64,000 nucleotides of DNA from contig NZ_JAIQZA010000006.1 of assembly GCF_020164485.1 (NCBI RefSeq), forward strand, positions 62,001 through 126,000, written 5' to 3'. Of this stretch, positions 25,935 to 34,497 are shown one piece after another; the first letter of the stretch is position 1; the number at the start of each line of letters is the position of its first letter. Position numbers and translations under genes: made by a program. A model generated the notes under the pieces. It was not told where the DNA came from. It saw nothing but the letters and a program-made list of their open reading frames with translations, and searched no databases. This DNA is from Salegentibacter tibetensis. GTDB taxonomy: Bacteria; Bacteroidota; Bacteroidia; Flavobacteriales; Flavobacteriaceae.

Positions 25935-26614
25935 AACTGGTCCTAACCTGCGAACACGCTTTTAATACAATTCCGAAAGAATACAAAGGTTTATTTGTTG
26001 ATTCAGAGGAAATACTTCAATCCCATCGAGGCTACGATCCAGGGGCCTTAGATTTATTTAAGGAACTGGAAGTTTTAGCCGATTTCAGCCAGATTCAGGA
26101 AACTGGGAGATTGCTGGTTGAAGTAAACCGATCTAAAGGCCACCCTTATTTATTTTCTGAATTTACAAAGGATTTATCTCTACGACATAAATCGAAAATT
26201 TTAGACAAATATTATTTTCCTTATCGGGATGCTGTAGAAAATAAGATTTCCGCATTTATAAAAAAAGGGGAGAAGGTACTGCACTTTTCGGTACATACTT
26301 TTACTCCGGAATTAAAAGGAATTGTAAGAAATACGGATATTGGATTGCTGTACGACCCGGTAAGGGTTGGAGAAAAAGAATTCAGTAAAAATTTTAAGCA
26401 GCATTTAAAGAATCAAAATCCTGATTTAAAATATAGATTTAATTATCCCTATATGGGAAAGGCAGACGGTTTTACCACTTACTTACGTAAAAAATTTCCC
26501 GAAAATTATTGGGGAATTGAGTTGGAAGTGAACCAGAAATTTGCAGCCCTTAATAAAATGGACTCCAGGATCAAAAAATCAGTGTTTTTAGCTTTAAAAG
26601 ATTCATTCAGCTAG
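25931..26614 (+). CDS. N-formylglutamate amidohydrolase-like protein
   Basis: This 227-residue protein starts at GTG 25931, within the stop region of the GCS2 gene. Motifs of the N-formylglutamate amidohydrolase family are visible: LTCEHAFNTIP, HRGYDPGALDL, LLVEVNRSKGHP, FSVHTFTP and YWGIELEVNQKF, with His and Glu residues that would bind the zinc. There are no histidine-degradation genes around, so it probably removes an acyl or formyl group, or cleaves an amide, from the product of the two upstream ligases (inference from context). It is shorter than the HutG-type enzymes I know. Confidence 0.85.
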   Translation: MKLVLTCEHAFNTIPKEYKGLFVDSEEILQSHRGYDPGALDLFKELEVLADFSQIQETGRLLVEVNRSKGHPYLFSEFTKDLSLRHKSKILDKYYFPYRDAVENKISAFIKKGEKVLHFSVHTFTPELKGIVRNTDIGLLYDPVRVGEKEFSKNFKQHLKNQNPDLKYRFNYPYMGKADGFTTYLRKKFPENYWGIELEVNQKFAALNKMDSRIKKSVFLALKDSFS

Positions 26615-26666
26615 CGCTCATGGCAAGCTTTGGGTAATTAAACATTCAGTGAGGGATAATAATGAA

Positions 26667-27159
26667 AAGGTTGTCTGAGAAATCTAATTTCGTCAAACTT
26701 GTTTCCGCTTCTAACATGAATTGTTTACTAAGATCTTAGATTCTAAAATAAATTACCATTGACGGAGATTGATTTTATTATTTATTAGAGAATTATTAGA
26801 GTAGGTATAAAATACTTTTTAGAAAATTTAAGTGGCCTATCGAAAATTGATCGTGAAATTTGAAGTGAGATGTCGTTTAAATTTTCTGCTGTTTGAGCGA
26901 CATGTCTTTTTCTCGTTACTCACATTTTTCCTCGCGAGTTCAGAAAATTTAGACATCGAACGAAAAATTTAGATCCATTTTCGTAAGCCTAGATTTTTTG
27001 GTTCTTTTTCATCAATGGAAAAAGAACAGAACACCAATCAATTTCAGCCTCATTAATAAATTCAATAATATCATATTTATCTGTCATTTCCCTCCGCTAG
27101 ATAAAATTTTTTATCACGGGTCTCAGAATGACGAGTTGAAAAACATTTCAGACAACCTT
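26667..27159. repeat. Family B element, copy 1 (493 bp, MITE-like)
   Basis: The 566 bases between 26614 and 27181 hold no credible gene. AAGGTTGTCTGA at 26667-26678 is matched by its exact inverse TCAGACAACCTT at 27148-27159, bounding a 493-base element. The left interior (CTAATTTCGTCAAACTTGTT, TTCTAACATG, TCTTAGATTCTAAAATAA) matches copy 2 at 32063. The middle carries a stem GTTCTTTTTC/GGAAAAAGAAC at 27001-27027, and the right part holds CTCAGAATGACG. It lies between convergent genes. Confidence 0.7.
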
Positions 27160-27180
27160 CTATATTTTAAACCTGACTTT

Positions 27181-27594
27181 CTATTGAATCAGTTGAGACT
27201 CTAAGGTGATTTCAGTCTTAAGTAATTTAGAAATTGGGCAATTCTCTTTAGCATCATTGGCTATTTTATCAAATTGCTCTTTGTCTATGCCTTTTACTTT
27301 TGCTTTCAAAATTAAGTGTGATTTTTTCACGGCACCATCTTCAAAAGTAATTTCAGATTTGGTTTCTAACTCATCTGGTTCAAAACCTTCTTCAGTTAAA
27401 TTGGCCGAAAGTTGCATTGTAAAGCATCCAGAATGGGCTGCGCCTATAAGTTCTTCAGGATTGGTGCCCTTGCCATCTTCAAACCTGGTTTTAAAGGAAT
27501 ATTGTGATTTATCTAAAACACCACTTTGAGTACTAATTGTACCTTTACCTTCTTTAAGATTTCCTTTCCAAACTGCGGTTCCATTTCTTTTCAT
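27181..27594 (-). CDS. OsmC family peroxiredoxin-like protein
   Basis: This 137-residue protein starts at ATG 27594. It shows the OsmC layout: GTNPEELIGAAHSGCFTMQL with the peroxidatic Cys, and KENCPISKLL with the second Cys near the C-terminus. Family knowledge: OsmC/Ohr proteins are thiol-dependent peroxidases that reduce organic hydroperoxides in the cytoplasm. The opening MKRNGTAVWKGNLKEGKGT is typical of the OsmC rather than the Ohr branch. It stands alone next to repeat element B1. Confidence 0.92.
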   Translation of the reverse strand: MKRNGTAVWKGNLKEGKGTISTQSGVLDKSQYSFKTRFEDGKGTNPEELIGAAHSGCFTMQLSANLTEEGFEPDELETKSEITFEDGAVKKSHLILKAKVKGIDKEQFDKIANDAKENCPISKLLKTEITLESQLIQ

Positions 27595-27694
27595 AATAAT
27601 AATTTTTTATTGGTTTACCTTAATATAGAAATCATTGTGCCCAAAGAAAAATTATTATCAAAACCTTTACCTAAAGCTTAAAATTTACAAAACA

Positions 27695-27728
27695 AAAAAG
27701 CCCGGAACCAAGAGGCTTCGGGCTTTTA
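27695..27728 (-). terminator. Terminator after the FKBP gene
   Basis: On the minus strand AAAAGCCCGAAGCC and GGTTCCGGGCTTTTT form a GC-rich stem with a short loop followed by a T run, 19 bases after the FKBP stop codon. Confidence 0.75.
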
Positions 27729-27746
27729 AATATAAGTTATAAGAAC

Positions 27747-28178
27747 TTACTTTATCTCTACTACTTCAAGATCAAAAACAAGGTCTTTTCCTGCTAATGG
27801 GTGATTTCCATCTACCACAATAGTTTCTTCCTTTACATCTTTAACCACAAGGTTCATTTCCTGACCGTCAGGGCTTTTAGAAACAAGTCCCATTCCTACT
27901 TCTGGCTTAATTTCTTCGGGAAGTTGACTTTTTTGTACTTCTTGCACAAGTTCTTCTCTTGGCTCTCCGTAAGCTTCTTCTTTAGGAATATTTATGGTTT
28001 TCTTCTCGTTCACTTTCATATCGATAAGGCCATTCTCAAAACCAGGAATAAGCTGTCCTTGTCCCATAGTAAATTCTATAGGCTCACCTCTTTCTACAGA
28101 GCTGTCAAAAACCTGCCCGTCAGCTAGTTTACCTGTGTAATGTACCTTTACCGTATCGTTTGCTTTTACTTGACTCAT
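27747..28178 (-). CDS. FKBP-type peptidyl-prolyl isomerase (SlyD-like)
   Basis: From ATG 28178 (MSQVKANDTVKVHYTGKLAD) the protein has 143 residues. It contains the FKBP core (VHYTGKLADGQVFDSS, QGQLIPGFENGLIDM) with the insert-in-flap region of SlyD/FkpB proteins (EAYGEPREELVQEV ... VVDGNHPLAGKDLVFDLEV). The C-terminal metal-binding His-rich tail of E. coli SlyD is absent. The family catalyses proline cis-trans isomerisation and assists folding. The frame can begin five codons earlier (28193), but the conserved start and the promoter favour 28178. Confidence 0.93.
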   Translation of the reverse strand: MSQVKANDTVKVHYTGKLADGQVFDSSVERGEPIEFTMGQGQLIPGFENGLIDMKVNEKKTINIPKEEAYGEPREELVQEVQKSQLPEEIKPEVGMGLVSKSPDGQEMNLVVKDVKEETIVVDGNHPLAGKDLVFDLEVVEIK

Positions 28179-28236
28179 AATGTTGTTTTTCAAAAATTAT
28201 AATGGGCTTTATTAAAAATATGCCCGTTAAAGAGTG

Positions 28237-28267
28237 CAAAGGTACAGTTATAATATGCCCTTCCAAA
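28237..28267 (-). promoter_or_regulatory. Consensus Bacteroidota promoter of the FKBP gene
   Basis: Read on the minus strand, TTTG (28267-28264) is followed after 19 bases by TACCTTTG (28244-28237), an exact TTTG-N19-TAnnTTTG arrangement. It lies about 60 bases before the start codon. Confidence 0.6.
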
Positions 28268-28465
28268 TTATGAGGGCTTTAATCCCGGAATCTTTTAAAA
28301 ATATTAACATTTCCTAAAATACTAATCTTCTATATGTTAGGATCTGAAAGACAATGGCTTAATATTTAAATTGGAATTCACATAATAAGTAAATACATTT
28401 ATTAACTCAAATTTTAGAAAAATATACAATTAGCTTAACCGGCTAAAATTAAAACCCCGATAAAT

Positions 28466-29932
28466 ATGAAAAAAGACGAAGCCCCGAAATCTAATTCCAG
28501 AAGAAGTTTTTTGAAAACCACCGCACTTGCAACAGCTGGTATTAGTATTATTCCCAGACACGTAATGGGAGGTCCCGGATTTTTAGCACCAAGTGATAAA
28601 CTGGTAATTGCTGGAATTGGAGTAGGAGGAAAGGGTGAAAGCGATATCAACAGCTTTTATCAATCTGGAAAAGCTGATATTGGTTTTTTATGCGATGTAG
28701 ATAAGAAAAGAGCCGCAAATTCTGTAGCCCGTTTTCCAAAGGCTAAGTTTTATACCGATTATCGGGAAATGCTGGAGAAAGAATCTAAAAATATAGATGC
28801 GGTTTCAATATCTACACCAGATCATGGTCACGCAGTACAGGCATTGGCTGCGATGGAACTGGGGAAACCGGTTTATGTTCAAAAACCACTTACCCACGAT
28901 ATTTACGAGGCCAGGCAATTGACTGAAGCAGCCGAAAGATACCAGGTTGTTACTCAAATGGGAAATCAGGGGGCTTCAGGAGATGGTGTTAGAAAAATGC
29001 GCGAATGGTATGACGCCGATCTTATAGGAAAAGTGCATACGGTTTATGTATGGACAGATCGCCCGGTTTGGCCACAGGGAATTCCATGGCCTGAGGGGAA
29101 AACAGCAGCTGTGCCTGAAGGTTTAGACTGGGATTTATGGTTGAATACAGCACCGAAAAGGGAGTATATAGAAGGTTTGGTTCCGTTTAACTGGCGTGGC
29201 TGGTGGGATTATGGTACCGGGGCATTAGGCGATATGGGCTGCCATTTAATTGAAGCACCTTATCGTGTTTTAGGTTTGGGCCATCCAAAAGATGTTCAGT
29301 GTAGTGTGGGAAGTGTTTATGTAGATGAATTTAAAAGAGGTTATTTCCCTGAGAGTTGCCCACCTTCAAGCCACGCGGTAATGACGTTTCCAAAAACTGA
29401 TAAAACCAGTGAGGATGTTACCCTGCACTGGATGGACGGTGGCATTAAACCAAAAAGACCGGAAGAACTTGGGCCAAATGAAACCTTTGGTGATGGTGGC
29501 AACGGAGTGTTATTTATTGGTGATAAAGGAAAAATGATGTGTGGCACTTACGGTCGAAATCCGCGATTATTACCTACTTCTAAAACCGACGAAGTAAATG
29601 TTGCTGAGAAATATGAGCGCGTTCCCGGTGGAGAAGAAGGCCATTATGCACAATGGGTAGAAGGAGCAATTGCAGGTTATGGAAAGATAGAATTAAGTTC
29701 TCCTTTTGAAATTGCAGGACCACTAACTGAAACTTTATTAATAGCCAATCTGGCGATTAGAGGTTATGATGTTAGAAACGAAAAAAGACGTGATAATGGG
29801 GATACCTACTTTGATTACCCCGGACGTGATATAAAAATGCTTTGGAATTCAGAAGATATGCGAGTGACCAATTTTGATGAAGCCAATCAATTTGTGCGTA
29901 GGGAGTATCGGGGCGGCTGGAAGCTAAGCTAG
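28466..29932 (+). CDS. Gfo/Idh/MocA family oxidoreductase, Tat-exported
   Basis: This 488-residue protein has a twin-arginine signal (NSRRSFLKTTALATAGISII), so it is likely exported folded with its cofactor. A Rossmann fold follows (VIAGIGVGGKGESDI), then DAVSISTPDHGHAVQALAAM and the dinucleotide-site loop GKPVYVQKPLTH, where Gln replaces the usual Glu of EKP. The C-terminal substrate domain contains DMGCHLIEAPYRVLG. Such Tat-bearing members are common in Bacteroidota carbohydrate pathways. No partner genes for a specific sugar are adjacent. Its stop is followed within three bases by repeat A3. Confidence 0.9.
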   Translation: MKKDEAPKSNSRRSFLKTTALATAGISIIPRHVMGGPGFLAPSDKLVIAGIGVGGKGESDINSFYQSGKADIGFLCDVDKKRAANSVARFPKAKFYTDYREMLEKESKNIDAVSISTPDHGHAVQALAAMELGKPVYVQKPLTHDIYEARQLTEAAERYQVVTQMGNQGASGDGVRKMREWYDADLIGKVHTVYVWTDRPVWPQGIPWPEGKTAAVPEGLDWDLWLNTAPKREYIEGLVPFNWRGWWDYGTGALGDMGCHLIEAPYRVLGLGHPKDVQCSVGSVYVDEFKRGYFPESCPPSSHAVMTFPKTDKTSEDVTLHWMDGGIKPKRPEELGPNETFGDGGNGVLFIGDKGKMMCGTYGRNPRLLPTSKTDEVNVAEKYERVPGGEEGHYAQWVEGAIAGYGKIELSSPFEIAGPLTETLLIANLAIRGYDVRNEKRRDNGDTYFDYPGRDIKMLWNSEDMRVTNFDEANQFVRREYRGGWKLS

Positions 29933-29934
29933 AT

Positions 29935-30056
29935 TAATCCCTCATTGAGGGTTTAATTCCCAGAGGCCTGCCCGAATCATTCAGGCGGGCTTGCCTCGAA
30001 ATTATAAAATAGTTTTTCAATTCATACCTCGAGGGCTTGCCCCGAGGTTCTTGATT
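29935..30056. repeat. Interspersed palindromic repeat, family A, copy 3
   Basis: The copy carries TAATCCCTCATTGAGGG, TTTAATTCCCAGAGG, an additional hairpin GCCTGCCCGAATCATTCAGGCGGGC (arms GCCTGCCCG and CAGGCGGGC), AAATTATAAAATAG and the terminal hairpin CCTCGAGGGC/GCCCCGAGG. It matches copy A1 along its length apart from the extra hairpin. Confidence 0.8.
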
Positions 30057-30069
30057 AAAATTATAAGTT

Positions 30070-30507
30070 ATGAAAATCCTTGTAATTGTATGGTTAGTAG
30101 TTTTTTACTTCAGTTTTTCAGCCTGTAATTTCAATAATAAAGAGTCCGAGCCAAAAATGGTATGGGATACCTTAGAAGTTACGGCTTCAGCATATAATTC
30201 CCTGAGCTGGCAAACCGGAACCGGTGGCGCCAATATTACGGCCTGGGGAGATACTTTACAACCCGGTAGTAAAGTAATTGCAGTTTCCAGAGACTTGATA
30301 AAAAAAGGTTTAGATCACAATACCCCCGTTAAAATTGAAGGTTTTGACGGGGTTTTTCTTGTAAAGGATAAAATGCATTATCGCTGGAAGAATAAAATAG
30401 ATATCTATATGGATGAGGATGTGCAAAAAGCCAGGAATTTTGGACGTAAAAAATTAAATATCTATTACGAGGTTCCTGTAGACTCTCTTACGAAGAAAAA
30501 GGATTAA
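30070..30507 (+). CDS. 3D-domain lipoprotein
   Basis: This 145-residue protein begins MKILVIVWLVVFYFSFSAC, with a lipobox FSAC near residue 19. The mature part carries a 3D (Asp-Asp-Asp) domain: VTASAYNSLSWQTGTGG, ITAWGDTLQPGSKVIAVSRDL, and the ending KIDIYMDEDVQKARNFGRKKL with its acidic residues. Family knowledge: 3D domains share the double-psi barrel of MltA lytic transglycosylases and often act on, or bind, peptidoglycan. It is probably anchored in the outer membrane facing the periplasm. Confidence 0.85.
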   Translation: MKILVIVWLVVFYFSFSACNFNNKESEPKMVWDTLEVTASAYNSLSWQTGTGGANITAWGDTLQPGSKVIAVSRDLIKKGLDHNTPVKIEGFDGVFLVKDKMHYRWKNKIDIYMDEDVQKARNFGRKKLNIYYEVPVDSLTKKKD

Positions 30508-30662
30508 AAATACGGTTTATAAATTAAACCATTTTGGTAGACGAAAGTAAAAAATAGAATCTTTTTTGTTTCTAATGACTTTTTAATCAAACCTGAATGT
30601 AGGCTTAATGCATGATCAATAGATTTGCTTCCTCTTTAAAAAACGAAGCTTTAAAAAAATCT

Positions 30663-32003
30663 ATGAAATCTATTTCCTCATTTGCAGCCTTACTTTTACT
30701 TTTTCTAAATTCAGCAGTTCTTGCGCAAACTGATACTACCGATCAAATTGAAGATCCAGAAAAAAAAGGAGAGCTTACGTATGAAACTCAAAGTGGTTTA
30801 CCCGTAGCGGCTTCTAAAATTTATTTTTCAGATAAAAAGTTTACAATTTCCGGCTTTGGTGAAGCCGGATATACCGAATACTTTGGTGGTAAAGACAGGT
30901 CTAGCGAAGATCTGGAATTATATATGAATGAATTATACAGGTTTGTAACGTATCTGGCCTATAAGCCAAAACCCTGGTTGATACTTTATGGAGAAGTTTT
31001 TGCAGAAATGTACCGTGATCAGGAAACTAACGAGCGGGACCATGAGATATTTTTTGAGGTTTTTGCCGATTTTTTAATCGATGAAAAATTTAATTTAAGA
31101 GCTGGAACCCATCAAGTACAAATTGGATATATGAATACCAATGATGAGCCAATTCTTTATCATTCTGTAAACAGGTCTCCCGTAGAACGATTAATCACAC
31201 CTTCCACCTGGATTGATCTTGGAGTTATGGCCTATGGTAAACTAACAAATAAGCTAGATTATTCCCTGTCTATTTACCAGGGGTTGGATACTCAGAATTT
31301 TAATGGTGGCACCTGGATTAGGAGAGGTAGGGATAATGGCCTTCGTGGAAATTTTGACGGATATGTATTAAATGGAAAATTGGGTTATCAAATAACAAAA
31401 GATACAGAATTTGTGGTTAATGGAGTTTGGACGCAGGCTGGAAACAACCAGAGAGTTATCTCAGGGAATAGTGCCAAAAGGCTTAGTGCCAATACCTTTT
31501 TAACCACATCTTATTTAAGACACCAATGGAATAGCTTGAGTATAATGGCTTTAGGATCATACGGTAGAATGGGCCAGACCGATCTTATATTTGACCTTAC
31601 AAAGCAAATGGGAACCGGGGGACAGGAAATGGCTGGACAGGTTTTAGGTAGCGAGGTCTTTGGTTATTATTTAGAGCTAGGTTACGATATCCTCCCAATG
31701 TTAAGGGGCGGTAAATCTGATGGCAGCTTAGATAACTTTTTATTTAAAGGTAACGAGTTTAAACTTCCGCTATTTTTAAGATATGATAGATTGGATACTC
31801 ACAGTGAAGTAGTTGATCAATTAGAAAACGAAACACGCTTTCAAACTAATTTAAAAGCCTTAACACTTGGATTGAATTTTAATCCAAGAAGAAATATTGT
31901 ATTCAAAGCAAATTACATGTTTAGAAATAATTCCAGTCCAATTGTTGGAACCAACGATTTTGAGGGGGACCGATTTGAATTTGGTGTAGGGTTTATATTT
32001 TAA
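30663..32003 (+). CDS. Outer-membrane beta-barrel porin-like protein
   Basis: From ATG 30663 the protein has 446 residues with a clean signal peptide (MKSISSFAALLLLFLNSAVL, ending AQ). The mature chain alternates polar and hydrophobic residues with many aromatic girdle positions (WLILYGEVFAEMY, FEVFADFLIDEKFNLRAGTH) and ends in FEFGVGFIF, a barrel-terminal strand with the C-terminal Phe. It resembles phosphate-selective-porin-type barrels, but the substrate is not predictable. An in-frame ATG at 30612 would add 17 charged residues before the signal and is less likely. It is convergent with the HAEPLYID/two-component operon. Confidence 0.8.
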   Translation: MKSISSFAALLLLFLNSAVLAQTDTTDQIEDPEKKGELTYETQSGLPVAASKIYFSDKKFTISGFGEAGYTEYFGGKDRSSEDLELYMNELYRFVTYLAYKPKPWLILYGEVFAEMYRDQETNERDHEIFFEVFADFLIDEKFNLRAGTHQVQIGYMNTNDEPILYHSVNRSPVERLITPSTWIDLGVMAYGKLTNKLDYSLSIYQGLDTQNFNGGTWIRRGRDNGLRGNFDGYVLNGKLGYQITKDTEFVVNGVWTQAGNNQRVISGNSAKRLSANTFLTTSYLRHQWNSLSIMALGSYGRMGQTDLIFDLTKQMGTGGQEMAGQVLGSEVFGYYLELGYDILPMLRGGKSDGSLDNFLFKGNEFKLPLFLRYDRLDTHSEVVDQLENETRFQTNLKALTLGLNFNPRRNIVFKANYMFRNNSSPIVGTNDFEGDRFEFGVGFIF

Positions 32004-32062
32004 AATTGTGCTGCTGAAAACATCTAATGCTCAAGTAAATCAAACCTTAATAATCAAAAAAT

Positions 32063-32204
32063 GAGGCTGTCTGAAAAAGTCTAATTTCGTTAAGCTGACT
32101 TGTTTCAGCTTCTAACATGTTTGGATTATCAACATCTTAGATTCTGAAATAATCCCGAAGCTTTGGGACAAAATGACGATTAAAAAAACTTTTCAGGCAG
32201 CCTC
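32063..32204. repeat. Family B element, copy 2 (142 bp)
   Basis: GAGGCTGTCTGAAAAA at the left end and CTTTTCAGGCAGCCTC at the right end are inverted copies with two differences. The inside matches the left part of copy B1 (CTAATTTCGT, TTCTAACATG, ATCTTAGATTCTGAAATAA) and adds a small palindrome CCCGAAGCTTTGGG. It lies between the convergent porin and HAEPLYID genes and would fold into a long hairpin. Confidence 0.8.
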
Positions 32205-32232
32205 TTTAAAATATTAATCCTATAATATTTAT

Positions 32233-33060
32233 TTAAAAATGTGGTTCATAAATTAACCTGAGAAAAGAACTGAAGCGTTCTTCATCGCGATTAAGGGAAA
32301 TCCCCGGCACTATACCTATTTTAAGCGAATCTTTAATTTCTACACGCATTTGGGGTCTTAAGACAGTTTTTAATTCACCGTCCATAATTAGTTGGTTTAC
32401 CTCTAAACCTATAAAATTTCCGGTTCCCGGTATCATATAATGAAGGTTGGAGTTAATCTCATAGGCGAAATAGTTTTCATGATTGTTCCATCCATTGAAA
32501 AATCTGGGCCCGGTATAAATCAACCCATGCCATTCTGATGTAAATCGCTTCGCTGCAATTAAAAAAGGATTAAATAGCACACCCTGGGTTAAATTATTTA
32601 AAGACATTGTATTAAGATCAGTAAATTCAAATTCTACAATATTTCCAAGAGCCATAGAAGTTTGATATTTATCTGAAACCCAGAAGGTATATTGAGCGGC
32701 TAATTTTAGGCTTTCTACACGATCACCGGGCCTGCTTTCTGCGCCGCGATTAAAAGCATTGGGGGAGAAGACGGTTACAGGTACTTCTACTTCCAGTCCC
32801 AGTCTGTCGGCTACTGCCCATTCGTACTCAACAAGAAATTCATAAGAATCGAAGTCTAAATTATCGGTTATTCCAGCTCCAAGGTTCCATTCTTTCTCTC
32901 CTTTCCTGGCCCCTAAATCACGAATAAGATCTATATAAAGCGGTTCGGCATGTTGAAGTTTTAAAGGAAGGTCTTCTTCGTTTGCCTCTTCCTGGGCATA
33001 ACTAAATGTAGCGCTTAGAAAGATAGTAAGCGAAAGGCAAATTTTAAGGCTTTGTTTCAT
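32233..33060 (-). CDS. HAEPLYID family outer-membrane-like protein
   Basis: This 275-residue protein has a signal peptide (ending SYAQ near residue 22) and the name-giving motif HAEPLYIDLIRDLGARKGEK. The rest is a beta-barrel-like chain (EWNLGAGITDNLDFDSYEF, FNGWNNHENYFAYEINSN, ending FLRLIYEPHF). The family is known from Bacteroidota but has no established function. It is the last gene behind a response regulator/histidine kinase pair, with 65 bases between, so it is probably regulated by or functionally tied to that sensor. Confidence 0.85.
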   Translation of the reverse strand: MKQSLKICLSLTIFLSATFSYAQEEANEEDLPLKLQHAEPLYIDLIRDLGARKGEKEWNLGAGITDNLDFDSYEFLVEYEWAVADRLGLEVEVPVTVFSPNAFNRGAESRPGDRVESLKLAAQYTFWVSDKYQTSMALGNIVEFEFTDLNTMSLNNLTQGVLFNPFLIAAKRFTSEWHGLIYTGPRFFNGWNNHENYFAYEINSNLHYMIPGTGNFIGLEVNQLIMDGELKTVLRPQMRVEIKDSLKIGIVPGISLNRDEERFSSFLRLIYEPHF

Positions 33061-33125
33061 TTTAAATTTTTGGCAAACAAAACTCTTTCAGATTAAATAG
33101 TTATAAAAATAGCATTAGAATAATA

Positions 33126-34496
33126 TTAAAATTGAAGTAATGGGAACTTGATGCTGACTACAGTTCCCTGACCTGCTTTGGTTTCAATGTCTATATTGCC
33201 TTTATGAATTTTAACGATATCTTTCGTGAGCGCAAGTCCAATGCCGTGACCTTTTTCATTTTTACCATTTTTACCACGATAAAATGGGGTGAAAATCTTA
33301 TCGAGATCTGACTTTGAAATTCCGGAACCAAAATCCTGAATATTAATTACATTGAATTTTGAAGTTTGTCCCAGGGAAATATGAACCTTTTCATTACCAG
33401 AATATTTCAGGGCATTTTTTAAAATGTTGCTTATCGCAATTTCTATCCACAACCTGTTCCCTAAGATCTCGAATGAGTTTTCATTGAATGATTCTATTTC
33501 CTCGTAATTCAAACGAATTCTATTACCGGAATTCAATTTATTTAAACGTATGCTTATTTGTTGTATGAGTTCATCTATTCTAAATATCTCAAAACCTTTA
33601 TTAGGTTGTTCTGCCTGTACTTCAGAGAGATGTAGTAAGCTGGTGAATAATTCATTTAGATGAGTAGCTTCATCATAGATCTTGTTCAAGGCCACCTCTG
33701 TGTTTTCCTTTTTGGTAGATTGTAAAGCATAATCTGCTTCCCCCATAATAATAGTGAGGGGTGTGCGTAACTCATGCGAAGCATTTTCTATGAATTTTTT
33801 CTGGGAATAAAAAGAAGTTTCTAATCTTAGCAGCATAGCATTAAATGTTGCCGCCAACCTTGAAATTTCGTCTTTTCCATCTCCTTCATCCAATCTCAGT
33901 TCTAGATTACTGGCGGTTATTTGCTGCACACGGGTAATCATGTTATTAATGGGGTTGAGCAAAATAGAAGCAAAAAATAGGGATATAGCCAGAATAAGGA
34001 TTAAACTGAATAATGAGGTTAAGAATAAGATATTCATAAGATGGGAGAGTTGGTTTTTACCTTCCTCATCTATAGCCGAAACTACTGTAATATAATCCCC
34101 CTGATTATCCTCGTAGAAAATACTGACTGCTTGTTTTCCATTTGTTTCGAAAAAAACGTGTTCCCCTTCCAGGTTTTTTAAGAATGCTTTTTCGTTATAA
34201 TAATGTTGGTCCCCCGATTCTTTAGATATTTCATTATTTTCTACCTTAAAGAAAGTTTCTTCCTCCTGGGGTAGATTTCTTAAATATTGCCGGGTTAAAC
34301 GCTCATACTTCCCTTTGCTGAATTCGTCTTTTTCCAGTAAAATCTTAGCAGCAGTATATGCACGGTCTAGAAGACGTTTATTAAATTGTTCATAGGTATT
34401 ATTTGCGACCCTGGTGTAAATAAAAATGCAAACAAACCCGATTATCAAAGCGAAAATCAGGGAGAAAATTGCCGCTATTTTATACTTGATTTTCAA
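33126..34496 (-). CDS. Membrane sensor histidine kinase
   Basis: This 456-residue kinase starts at TTG 34496, one base after the response regulator stop, with AAGG just upstream; no ATG is available before the second membrane segment. It has TM1 (~8-29), a periplasmic sensor region (~30-160), TM2 (~160-180), a HAMP domain (~180-232), the H-box NASHELRTPLTII, the N-box region NILKNALKYS, and G boxes DFGSGIS and GHGIGLALTKDI. It is a classic OmpR-partner kinase of HisKA type. The stimulus is unknown; the linked HAEPLYID barrel suggests an envelope or ion signal. Confidence 0.92.
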   Translation of the reverse strand: MKIKYKIAAIFSLIFALIIGFVCIFIYTRVANNTYEQFNKRLLDRAYTAAKILLEKDEFSKGKYERLTRQYLRNLPQEEETFFKVENNEISKESGDQHYYNEKAFLKNLEGEHVFFETNGKQAVSIFYEDNQGDYITVVSAIDEEGKNQLSHLMNILFLTSLFSLILILAISLFFASILLNPINNMITRVQQITASNLELRLDEGDGKDEISRLAATFNAMLLRLETSFYSQKKFIENASHELRTPLTIIMGEADYALQSTKKENTEVALNKIYDEATHLNELFTSLLHLSEVQAEQPNKGFEIFRIDELIQQISIRLNKLNSGNRIRLNYEEIESFNENSFEILGNRLWIEIAISNILKNALKYSGNEKVHISLGQTSKFNVINIQDFGSGISKSDLDKIFTPFYRGKNGKNEKGHGIGLALTKDIVKIHKGNIDIETKAGQGTVVSIKFPLLQF

Positions 34497-34497
34497 C

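Noticed and set aside
26998-27204. Short plus-strand frame inside element B1
   Set aside because: It covers the hairpin and the right inverted end of the repeat, and runs into the OsmC gene; no family features.
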